A stretch of 64,000 nt of DNA from an uncultured Opitutia bacterium (GTDB lineage: Bacteria > Verrucomicrobiota > Verrucomicrobiia > Opitutales > Opitutaceae): positions 124,001-188,000 of the forward strand of contig CAIKHO010000074.1 of the NCBI GenBank assembly GCA_903827245.1, read 5' to 3'. Each line of letters opens with the position of its first letter. Within the stretch, counting starts at the first letter, position 1. Of the stretch, positions 18,055-25,712 are shown in pieces. Both the position numbers and the translations under genes were made by a program. The notes under the pieces were generated by a model. The model was not told the DNA's origin. It made no database searches and worked only from the letters and a program-made list of their open reading frames with translations.

Positions 18055-20775
18055 ATGCAGTTTGATCTCGATCAGCGCCGCGCCGCCCTGAGCGTGGGCG
18101 AGTTCTCGGACTTCACGTCCGGTCCGCGCGACAGCTCGGGCGGACCGCAGGGTGCCTGGCGGGCGCAACTCGGCACGCACTGGCACCAGCAGCTGCGCGG
18201 GCAGGCCACCGCCGACCACCCCGGCTCCGCGTTTGAAATCCCGCTCACGGGCCAGGTGTTTCACCGCGGGTGGACGCTCACGCTCACCGGCCGCATCGAC
18301 CAGCTGGTCCGCGTCGACAGCGTGCCCGTCATTCGTGAAATCAAGACCGTCACCCGCGCACTCCCGGTAGATGAGCGCGAGTTGCGCGCCGACTATCCCG
18401 GCTATTTCGCCCAGCTCGCCACCTACGTCGCGTTGTGGCGCACCGCCCCTCGTCCCTCGCCCTTGTCCCCCTCTGCCCCTGCCGGGGACGCGACGTCCCC
18501 GTCGCGTTCCTCCGGCGACCGGGAAATCGCCGCTCCATCGCCCGCCCTTCGCGCCGAGCTTGTCTTCGTTGAGACCGGCAGCGGACTCGCCCAGACGGTG
18601 GCGCTGACGCCAGCGGACGACGCGACGTTCCGCACCCAGCTCGATCGCATCGCCGATTTCCTAGACCTGCGCTGGCGCGCCCGCGAACGCCTGCGCCATT
18701 TGCGCTACCGGCCGGCGTTCGCCGGACTTCGCCCCGGACAGGAGACCACCCGCGCCGATCTCGACCGCGCCCTCCGCGAGCACCACGGCCCCATCCTCTT
18801 CGAAGCCCCGACCGGTTTCGGAAAAACCGGCATGCTCCTCGAGTGCGCCCTCGGCCAGCTCCGCTCCGGCCACTTCGAGCGCGTGCTTTACCTCACCAGC
18901 AAATCTACCGGCCAGCTCCAAGTGGTCCGGACGTTGGACGAGATGACGTCGGCGCCGGCCGCCGGCGCAGTTGAAAGTTTGAAATTGAAGGTTGAAAGAC
19001 CGGCCAGCTCCGAACTTTCAACCTTCGACCCTCAACTTTCACCGGCCACCGCCACCGCGGTGGCCGCCTGGCACGTCCGCAACAAGGCTGAGCACTGCAT
19101 CAATCACACCTTCCACTGCGTGCGCGATGAATGTGCCTTTCTCAACGGAGCCGAGGCGCGCTGGGCGCAAAGCGGGCTGGCGCGGTTCTATCTTTTCGAA
19201 AACGAGCCGCACGATCTCGAGACCCTGAAGGCGGCCGGGGGCGCAGCCGTGATCTGTCCCTACGAAATCACGCGCGCCGCCCTCGCGTTCAACGACATTT
19301 GGATCGGCGATTTCAATTATGTCTTCGCTCCCCGCAATCGGGGCCTGTTTTACGAGCAGCCGGGGTTCGACCCGGCGCGTACCCTCCTCGTCCTCGACGA
19401 GGCGCACAACCTGCCTTCGCGCGTGGCCGACGCCCTCTCGCACGTGGCGCGGGCCGACGACGCCCGGGGACTCCTCGCGGAACTGGACCACGTCCATGCC
19501 GCCACTCCGTTGGTCCGCGCCTGGGAAAGCTGGACCCGCCTCCTCGCCGCGCTCGTGCCCGTCGATGCGCTCGATCCCGCGCTCGAGGCCGACGCCGCCG
19601 AAACCCTCTCCGCCATCAACCACCAGCTGGCGGTCCTCCCGCCCGATTCGGCGGCGCTGGGACCGCATTTCGCCGAGGTGCTTTGGCAGACGGCCGCCCT
19701 CGGCGACTGGCTCGCCAACGGCCAGTTGAAAAAACTGCTCTGGTGCCCGCGTGAAGGCGAACTGCACTTCACCTGCTTTGACGCCGCCGAGGCCATCGGC
19801 GAAACGCTGCGCGACTACGGTGGAGTCATATTTGCCAGCGCGACGCTGTCGCCCGCCAGGGAATTTGCCGAGAGCTGTGGGCTTCAGCCAGTTGGCCTCA
19901 GCCCGGTAGGGCGCGGACTCCGTTCCGCGCCGGGCACCACGAAAATCTCAGACGCAGCCGACACACCCCGCCCGTTGGGCACCCCTCTTCTTAGAGGGGA
20001 GCTCGAATCTGGCTCCCCTCTAGAAAGAGGAGTGGCGCCACGCGCCGGGGTGTGTCGGATCGCCGCCCACACCCCTTGGCGCGTCGGCGCCTACGACATC
20101 GCCGTCGACGCCCGGGTCGACACGAGCTTCCAGCAGCGGGCCCGACATCACGCCACCACCGCTGCCGCCGTCGAGGCCCTGCACGCGGCCGCCCAGAATC
20201 CGTCTCCAAGCACAGGCCACCCGCACCCGCCACTCACCGCGACGCGCAGCGTCGCGGTGTTCTTCCCGAGCTACGCCTACGCCGAGACCATCGTGCGCAC
20301 GCTCGACCAGTCCGGTTCCGTGCTCCGCGTGGCCCTGCAGCCGCGCCTGCGCGACCTCGCGGCACAGGCCGCCTGGGTCGAGGAATCCCTGGTGCTCTCC
20401 GATGCGCTCTTTCTCGTCCTCGGGTCGAGCTTCGCCGAGAGCATCGACCTGCTCGGCGGACGCGTGACCCACGCGATGGTCGTCGGCCCCGCCCTGCCCG
20501 AGGTGAACGCCGTGCAACGCGCCCGCCTCGCCGAACTCGCCGGCCTCGGGCGCGAGGAAGCGTTCCGCCGCGTCTACCAGATCCCCGGCATGATCAAGGT
20601 CAACCAGGCCTTGGGCCGCCTCGTCCGTGCACCGGGCCAGCGCGCGCGGGTCATTCTCCACTGCCGGCGTTTCCTTGAGCCAAGCTACGCCAGCCTGCTC
20701 GCGACGGACTACCAGCTCGGGACCAACCTCCTTGAAACCGCGGACCTGACCGCGTGGCTGAACGCGGGTGCGTAG
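18055..20775 (+). CDS. XPD/DinG-type Fe-S DNA helicase with N-terminal PD-(D/E)XK nuclease, carrying palindromic insertions
   Basis: Predicted ATP-dependent 5'-3' DNA helicase. Nuclease part: His43 region, D82 ('GRIDQL'), E95-I-K97 and Q120-x3-Y124, the Cas4/AddB-like motif order. Helicase part: Walker A 'APTGFGKTG' (251-259), four cysteines C347, C354, C359, C400 ('ICPYE') able to hold a 4Fe-4S cluster, and DEAH box D447-H450. The C-terminal half includes 'FFPSYAYAE' and ends with a Q-x-x-G-R-like 'NQALGRLVRAPGQ'. Five palindromic repeats lie inside the frame (residues about 133-163, 305-329, 617-627, 635-668 and 727-735). All keep the frame open and mostly fall in loops between motifs. The TAG stop is part of a GTAG-footed REP. 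Confidence 0.88.
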   Translation: MQFDLDQRRAALSVGEFSDFTSGPRDSSGGPQGAWRAQLGTHWHQQLRGQATADHPGSAFEIPLTGQVFHRGWTLTLTGRIDQLVRVDSVPVIREIKTVTRALPVDERELRADYPGYFAQLATYVALWRTAPRPSPLSPSAPAGDATSPSRSSGDREIAAPSPALRAELVFVETGSGLAQTVALTPADDATFRTQLDRIADFLDLRWRARERLRHLRYRPAFAGLRPGQETTRADLDRALREHHGPILFEAPTGFGKTGMLLECALGQLRSGHFERVLYLTSKSTGQLQVVRTLDEMTSAPAAGAVESLKLKVERPASSELSTFDPQLSPATATAVAAWHVRNKAEHCINHTFHCVRDECAFLNGAEARWAQSGLARFYLFENEPHDLETLKAAGGAAVICPYEITRAALAFNDIWIGDFNYVFAPRNRGLFYEQPGFDPARTLLVLDEAHNLPSRVADALSHVARADDARGLLAELDHVHAATPLVRAWESWTRLLAALVPVDALDPALEADAAETLSAINHQLAVLPPDSAALGPHFAEVLWQTAALGDWLANGQLKKLLWCPREGELHFTCFDAAEAIGETLRDYGGVIFASATLSPAREFAESCGLQPVGLSPVGRGLRSAPGTTKISDAADTPRPLGTPLLRGELESGSPLERGVAPRAGVCRIAAHTPWRVGAYDIAVDARVDTSFQQRARHHATTAAAVEALHAAAQNPSPSTGHPHPPLTATRSVAVFFPSYAYAETIVRTLDQSGSVLRVALQPRLRDLAAQAAWVEESLVLSDALFLVLGSSFAESIDLLGGRVTHAMVVGPALPEVNAVQRARLAELAGLGREEAFRRVYQIPGMIKVNQALGRLVRAPGQRARVILHCRRFLEPSYASLLATDYQLGTNLLETADLTAWLNAGA
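18484..18536. repeat. REP-like sequence inside the helicase gene (1)
   Basis: Contains a GGGGAC-GCGAC-GTCCCC hairpin and, on the other strand, GGAGCGGCGATTTCCCGGTC. The latter matches the intergenic REP at 40084-40107 (GGAGCGGCGACCTCCCGGTC). It encodes a Ser/Pro-rich loop between the nuclease and helicase parts. Confidence 0.6.
18970..19041. repeat. Palindromic repeat inside the helicase gene (2), GTTGAAAG type
   Basis: Left arm 18970-18998 (GTTGAAAGTTTGAAATTGAA...) and right arm 19013-19041 are complementary with few mismatches. The AT-rich GTTGAAAGTT sequence contrasts with the surrounding GC-rich codons. It encodes residues about 305-329, just before the Fe-S cysteines. Confidence 0.75.
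19906..19931. repeat. GTAG-footed REP inside the helicase gene (3)
   Basis: GTAG at 19906-19909, then GGCGCGGA...TCCGCGCC hairpin. The intergenic element at 33843-33868 has the same GTAG-GGCGCG start. Confidence 0.6.
19958..20058. repeat. 101-bp palindrome inside the helicase gene (4)
   Basis: Outer arms CCGACACACCCCG (19958-19970) and CGGGGTGTGTCGG (20046-20058) are exact complements. Inner arms around CACCCCTC...GAGGGG and CCCCTC...GAGGAGTG are also complementary. It encodes residues about 635-668 ('ADTPRPLGTPLLRGE...'). Confidence 0.8.
20235..20259. repeat. 25-bp perfect palindrome inside the helicase gene (5)
   Basis: CACCGCGACGC-GCA-GCGTCGCGGTG. A close intergenic relative, CACCGCGACGCGAACGTCGCG, begins at 44250. 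It encodes 'TATRSVAVF' at the edge of a core strand. Confidence 0.6.
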
Positions 20776-20840
20776 GGGCGTTCCTTGCGAACGCCCGTCT
20801 TCAGACTTCGAACCGGGCGTCCGCAAGGAACGCCCCTACG
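20771..20840. repeat. REP-like inverted pair overlapping the helicase stop codon
   Basis: Arms 20771-20797 and 20814-20840 (CGTAGGGGCGTTCCTTGCGA and complement) match almost perfectly. Each copy has a GTAG foot followed by GGGCGTTC-CTTGC-GAACGCCC. The helicase stop TAG (20773-20775) is the TAG of the left foot. Confidence 0.85.
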
Positions 20841-20884
20841 CCAAGCAAGACGGCTACATTCAATAGCCTGATTCTATCCCGACC

Positions 20885-21322
20885 CTATTGCACGGGCACC
20901 GGATAAAGCACCCGGGCATTGCTGGCGCGCTTCAGCACCGGATCGAGCGAAGACACGAACTCATAGGGCTCCTTGTTCTGCCACGCCCAGGTTTTTCCGG
21001 TCACAAAGATCCGGCGCGGCTTGGCGGGCAGCACAACAGGAATAGCCGTCTTGGCCGGCTGAATCATCTGCGCGGCCGGGCCGGGCTCACGCCGGACCCG
21101 GGCCAGAATCCACACCTCCGAGTCCAGCTCGAGGATGCGTTCGATCCCGAGCTTCCAGCCTCCATCCGGGACCATCACCGCCAGCTCTTCCGTCGCGGAA
21201 GCTTCAGCGGCCGGCAAATTCGGCGGCGCTGCATGGCTGCAGGAAACCACGGCCAAGGCCAAGGTAAGGGAAAACACCCCAGACACGGCTTTTTTCCGTG
21301 CAACATTCGTTCTGATATTCAT
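20885..21322 (-). CDS. Putative lipoprotein, 145 aa
   Basis: Exported lipoprotein candidate. From ATG 21322 the N-terminus is basic (residues 1-11), hydrophobic (15-27), then 'VVSCS', a plausible lipobox with Cys near residue 29. The mature part has a predicted small beta-rich fold ending in 'RASNARVLYPVPVQ'. No enzyme motif. Divergent from the subtilase gene with 61 bp between the start codons, so they may share a control region; a protease-inhibitor role would be speculation. Confidence 0.65.
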   Translation of the reverse strand: MNIRTNVARKKAVSGVFSLTLALAVVSCSHAAPPNLPAAEASATEELAVMVPDGGWKLGIERILELDSEVWILARVRREPGPAAQMIQPAKTAIPVVLPAKPRRIFVTGKTWAWQNKEPYEFVSSLDPVLKRASNARVLYPVPVQ

Positions 21323-21383
21323 GTCAGTTTGTGCCACCCCCAACGTATCTGTCGTATATCGGCAGCGTCTCCTTGCAAATCGT

Positions 21384-24300
21384 ATGATCAACTTTCGCCG
21401 CTGGTTGTTGCTTTTTGTTTTTCTAGCCAAGGGCCTTTGTGCGTTTGGCGCCGTGCCAATCAACCAGGATGGCCTCAGCCTCAGCCCGGAGGAGCAGGCC
21501 CAGGGCTATCGCAACGGCCATGTCCTGGTCAAAATGCGCGACGCCGCCGTCAGCACCGGCGAGGCCGTCCGCCAGGCCGCCGAGACCCGCGTGGGCATTC
21601 GCAGCCGCCGGGTTTTCGAGCACCTGAAGAACCAGGAGATGCTCGAGTTCGATCCCAGCCAGCCTGTGCTCCAGGTGATCAAGCAGCTCCGCGCCACCGG
21701 TCTCTATGAGATCGTCGAGGCGGACCGCGTCGTACACGGCCTCGCCGCGCCCAACGATCCGTCCTTCGGCCAGCAGTGGTCGCTCAGCAACGCCGGCCAG
21801 AACGGCGGCACGCCGGGCGCCGACATCGGCGCCATCGCCGGCTGGAGCATCCAGTCCGGCGCCCCCAATGTCATTGTTGCGATCCTCGACTCCGGCATGC
21901 GCCTCACGCATTCCGACCTGGCGGCCAACCTGTGGACCAACCCCAGCCCGTCCTCCACCTACTCGCCGGCCGATCTCCACGGCATCAATGCCTCCGTCAC
22001 GCCCGCCACCGGCAACCCCAACGACGACAACGGGCATGGCTCCCATGTCTCCGGCATCATCGGGGCCGTCGGCAACAACAGCATCGGCATCAGCGGCGTC
22101 GCCCAGCAGGTGCAGCTCATGCCGCTGAAGTTCCTCGATAGCACCGGGAGCGGTTCGCTCTCCGCCGAGCTCGCCTGCTTCAACTACGCCATCGCGCACG
22201 GGGCTTCCATCATCAACGGCAGCTTCGGTTCCAACGGCTACTCGCCTTCCGAGTTCGCCGGGGTTCAGGCCCTGCAGGCCGCCGGCATCATCTTCGTCGT
22301 GGCCGCCGGCAACGACGGCCTCGCCGTGGAACCGGACGCCGCCTATCCCGCCGGCTACCTGCTGGACAACATCGTCAGTGTCGGCGCCACCACGCACTCC
22401 GACACGCTGGCCAGCTATTCGAACTTCAGCGCCGGCCTCGTGGATCTCGGGGCGCCCGGCGGCGATGCCACGTCGACCGGCGGCATCTATTCGACCTACA
22501 ACCGCAACGACACCGACTATGCCGTGCTCAGAGGCACGTCCATGGCCGCGCCCCACGTGGCCGGGGCGCTCGCCCTGCTGAAAGCCAAGTTTCCCGGCGA
22601 CACCTATCGCCAGTTGATCAACCGGCTCCTGCGTTCGGTGACTCCGCTCTCGAGCCTCAGTGGCCTCGTGCAAAGCGGCGGCCGCCTCAACCTCGCCCAA
22701 GCGCTCAGCTCCACGGTCAACACCCCGATCAACGACAACTTCGCGAACCGCGCCTTCCTCGCCGGTTCCTTCGTCCAGGTCCGTTCCTCCAATGTCGGTG
22801 CATCCGTCGAGTCCGGCGAGCCCGCGATCAGCGGCGCCACCGGCGGAGCTTCCCTCTGGTGGACCTGGACGGCTCCCGCCAGCGGGCCGTTCAAGATCAA
22901 TACCGCCGGCAGCAGCTACGACACCCTCCTCGCCGTCTACACGGGATCGGCGCTCAACGCGCTGCAATCGGTCGCCGCCAACGACGACGTCTCGGCCTCC
23001 GATCACACGAGTGCCATTTCCCTGAATGCCACCGCCGGCACCACCTACCAGATCGCCGTCCAGGGCAAGGCCGGCGTCGCCGGGCCCACTTTCCTCACCA
23101 TCGCCCCGATTCCGCCCAACGATAACTTTGCCGCGGCCCAGGCGTTGTCCGGGTCGAGCGTGACGGCCACCGGGTCGACCCTTGGCGCCAGCCTCGAGAC
23201 GGGCGAGTCCGACCCCACGGGCAAGAGCGGGGGACATTCGGTCTGGTATCAATGGACCGCCCCGGCCGCCGGCCACTACAATCTCGCCGCCTACAGCACC
23301 GCGATTGACACGATCTCCGCGATCTACACCGGCTCCTCCCTCTCCAATCTCGCGCTGGTCGGGGCCAACGACGACTCCATCTCCTACAACACCGACAGCC
23401 TCGTGTCATTCAACGCCACTGCGGGCCAGAAATATTTCATCCAGATCGACAACGTCGACCCGAGCGGCAGCGGCTTCACGGTGTCGATCAACGATTCGCT
23501 CTGGCAATACCCCAGCGGGACCTCCTCGACCACTTCGCCGGCCGTCGGCAGCGATGGCACCGTCTATTTCGCCTCGCAGGACCAATACGTGTACGCCATC
23601 CGGGCCAATGGTACGGAGCTCTGGGAGCGAGCCACCGGCAACTCGGTCGACATCGCCTCGCCGGCCATCGGCTCCGACGGCACCGTCTACGTCGGGTCGG
23701 ATGACGGCTTCCTTTACGCCCTCAACGGTAGCACCGGCATACGCAAATGGCGCTTCGCGGCCGATACCGGCATCTCCAGCACCCCGGCGATCGGCGCCGA
23801 CGGCACCATTTATCTCCGCGATGACAACGGCATCCACGCCCTCACTCCCGGAGCGTCAAGCGCCACCGAGAAATGGAAGTTCTTCATCGGCAGTGGTGGC
23901 ACCTACGGATCGCCCTCCGTCGGGACCGATGGCACCATTTACGTCGGCGCCGCCGCCGGATCCTTTTATGCCTTCAATCCCGATGGCACCCAGAAATGGA
24001 AATTCACCGCGAATGGCGACGTCTACACCACGCCGGCCATCGGCGGTGACGGCACGATCTATTTCGGAACCTATGGCAGCGCGGGCACGCTGTACGCATT
24101 GAATCCCGACAGTTCGAAGAAATGGACCTGGGCCGTGCCCGGCGGCGGCAGCATCACCTCCTCGCCGGCGATCGGCCCCGACGGCACCGTCTACTTCGGC
24201 GCGTACGACCACAAGCTCCACGCCATCAGCAGCGGCGGTGTCGAAAAATGGTCCTATACCGCCGGCGACGAGATCCACGGCTCCTCCCCGGCCGTCGCGT

Positions 24301-25637
24301 CCGACGGCACCGTCTACTTCGGCGATCTCGACGGCAAGGTCTACGCGGTCAACGCCGACGGCTCGCTCAAGCGCACCTATGCCTCGGCGGACGAGGTCCA
24401 TTCCTCGCCCATCGTGGCCAACGGCGTGCTCTATTTCAGCAGCGACGACGCCAAGCTCTACGCCTTCAACGCCACCGGCAACCCCGCGGCGTCCGCCTGG
24501 CCTGTGTTCCACCAGAACGCCCTGCACACGGGCCTCGCTGTCGCCAGCGGGACCCTCACCACGATCAACACCCAGCCGCAGTCCCAGAACGTCACCCCGG
24601 GTTCCGGCTTCACCCTGACCGTTGCCGCCACCGGTCCGGGCACGCTCAGTTACCAATGGTACAAGGACGGCATCGCCATCGCTGGTGCAACCGGCGCGAC
24701 CTACCGCGTGGCCAGCGCCGCGGTCGGTGACGCCGCAACCTACACCGTGGTCATCACCAGTTCCTCGGGCACCGTGACCAGTTCCGGTGCGGTGATCACC
24801 GTCGGCACGAACACCGCCAGCCGCCTCGTCAATATCTCCGCCCGCGCCCAGGTCGGCACCGGCGGCAACGTGCTGATCGTCGGGTTCATCATCTCCGGCT
24901 CCGGCTCGAAACAGGTCCTGCTCCGCGGCGTGGGCCCGACCCTCGGCACCAGCCCCTTCAACGTGCCCGGCGTACTCGCCACTCCGACCCTGAATCTCTT
25001 CGACGCCAACAGCAACCCGCTGCCCTATTCCAACACCGGCTGGGGCGGTGGCGCCACCCTCAGCACTGCGTTCACCAACGCCGGCGCCTTCGCCCTGTCC
25101 TCCTCGTCCGCGGATGACGCGCTGCTCGTCAGCCTGCCCGCCAGCAAATACACCGCCCAGATCAGCGGTGTGAACAGCACGACCGGCGTCGCCCTCGCGG
25201 AGATCTATGACACCGATGCCGGCAACAGCCCGACGCGGCTCGCCAACATTTCCGCCCGGGCCCAGGTCGGCACGGACGGCAATGTCCTGATCGCCGGCTT
25301 CATCATCTCCGGGACCACCCCGAAGCAGGTGCTAATCCGCGCCACCGGCCCGGCGCTCGCCGCCCTCGGTGTGCCGGGTACGCTGTCCGATCCCCGGCTC
25401 GATGTTTACAACGCCGCCAACGTGGTGGTCCAAAGCAACGACAACTGGGGCGACAACGGCGGCGCCGCCGCGCTCAGCGCCGCGTTCAACCAGGTTGGCG
25501 CCTTCCCGCTGCCCGACACCACCAGCAAGGACGCCGCCCTCCTCATCACCCTCGCCCCCGGCGCCTACACCGCGAAAGTCTCCGGCGTAAACAACACCAC
25601 CGGCGTCGCCCTGATCGAGCTCTACGAGATGCCGTGA
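21384..25637 (+). CDS. Secreted S8 subtilisin-like protease with PQQ-type propeller, Ig-like and C-terminal doublet domains, 1417 aa
   Basis: Extracellular serine protease. Signal peptide 1-22; propeptide with 'HVLVKMRD' to about 120. Catalytic triad D169 ('AILDSGMRLTHSD'), H218 ('NGHGSHVSG') and S386 ('GTSMAAPHVAG'), with oxyanion N310. Two PPC-like beta domains start at 'NDNFANRAF' (about 450) and 'NDNFAAAQAL' (about 575). About seven PQQ/propeller blades follow, each with an 'SDGTVYF' or 'ADGTIY' core (about 710-1050). Next is an Ig-like domain ('QPQSQNVTPGSG ... YQWYKDG', about 1055-1145). Two tandem C-terminal repeats of roughly 130 residues begin with 'SRLVNISARAQVG' and 'TRLANISARAQVG'. 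ATG 21384 is chosen because the signal peptide begins there. Confidence 0.92.
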   Translation: MINFRRWLLLFVFLAKGLCAFGAVPINQDGLSLSPEEQAQGYRNGHVLVKMRDAAVSTGEAVRQAAETRVGIRSRRVFEHLKNQEMLEFDPSQPVLQVIKQLRATGLYEIVEADRVVHGLAAPNDPSFGQQWSLSNAGQNGGTPGADIGAIAGWSIQSGAPNVIVAILDSGMRLTHSDLAANLWTNPSPSSTYSPADLHGINASVTPATGNPNDDNGHGSHVSGIIGAVGNNSIGISGVAQQVQLMPLKFLDSTGSGSLSAELACFNYAIAHGASIINGSFGSNGYSPSEFAGVQALQAAGIIFVVAAGNDGLAVEPDAAYPAGYLLDNIVSVGATTHSDTLASYSNFSAGLVDLGAPGGDATSTGGIYSTYNRNDTDYAVLRGTSMAAPHVAGALALLKAKFPGDTYRQLINRLLRSVTPLSSLSGLVQSGGRLNLAQALSSTVNTPINDNFANRAFLAGSFVQVRSSNVGASVESGEPAISGATGGASLWWTWTAPASGPFKINTAGSSYDTLLAVYTGSALNALQSVAANDDVSASDHTSAISLNATAGTTYQIAVQGKAGVAGPTFLTIAPIPPNDNFAAAQALSGSSVTATGSTLGASLETGESDPTGKSGGHSVWYQWTAPAAGHYNLAAYSTAIDTISAIYTGSSLSNLALVGANDDSISYNTDSLVSFNATAGQKYFIQIDNVDPSGSGFTVSINDSLWQYPSGTSSTTSPAVGSDGTVYFASQDQYVYAIRANGTELWERATGNSVDIASPAIGSDGTVYVGSDDGFLYALNGSTGIRKWRFAADTGISSTPAIGADGTIYLRDDNGIHALTPGASSATEKWKFFIGSGGTYGSPSVGTDGTIYVGAAAGSFYAFNPDGTQKWKFTANGDVYTTPAIGGDGTIYFGTYGSAGTLYALNPDSSKKWTWAVPGGGSITSSPAIGPDGTVYFGAYDHKLHAISSGGVEKWSYTAGDEIHGSSPAVASDGTVYFGDLDGKVYAVNADGSLKRTYASADEVHSSPIVANGVLYFSSDDAKLYAFNATGNPAASAWPVFHQNALHTGLAVASGTLTTINTQPQSQNVTPGSGFTLTVAATGPGTLSYQWYKDGIAIAGATGATYRVASAAVGDAATYTVVITSSSGTVTSSGAVITVGTNTASRLVNISARAQVGTGGNVLIVGFIISGSGSKQVLLRGVGPTLGTSPFNVPGVLATPTLNLFDANSNPLPYSNTGWGGGATLSTAFTNAGAFALSSSSADDALLVSLPASKYTAQISGVNSTTGVALAEIYDTDAGNSPTRLANISARAQVGTDGNVLIAGFIISGTTPKQVLIRATGPALAALGVPGTLSDPRLDVYNAANVVVQSNDNWGDNGGAAALSAAFNQVGAFPLPDTTSKDAALLITLAPGAYTAKVSGVNNTTGVALIELYEMP

Positions 25638-25651
25638 GGCCACCCAGTGGA

Positions 25652-25700
25652 TGTAGCCGGGGTCGTTGACCCCGGGCCGGCCTCAGCGAGGCCGGCTACA
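25652..25700. repeat. REP-like inverted pair (TGTAGCCGGGGTC family)
   Basis: GTAG 25653-25656 with CCGGGGTC-GTT-GACCCCGG, and an inverted copy ending GGCCGGCTACA. Nearly identical left half to 11424-11448. It lies between the convergent subtilase and ABC permease genes, 14 bp past the subtilase stop. Confidence 0.8.
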
Positions 25701-25712
25701 ACGCTCCTCGCC

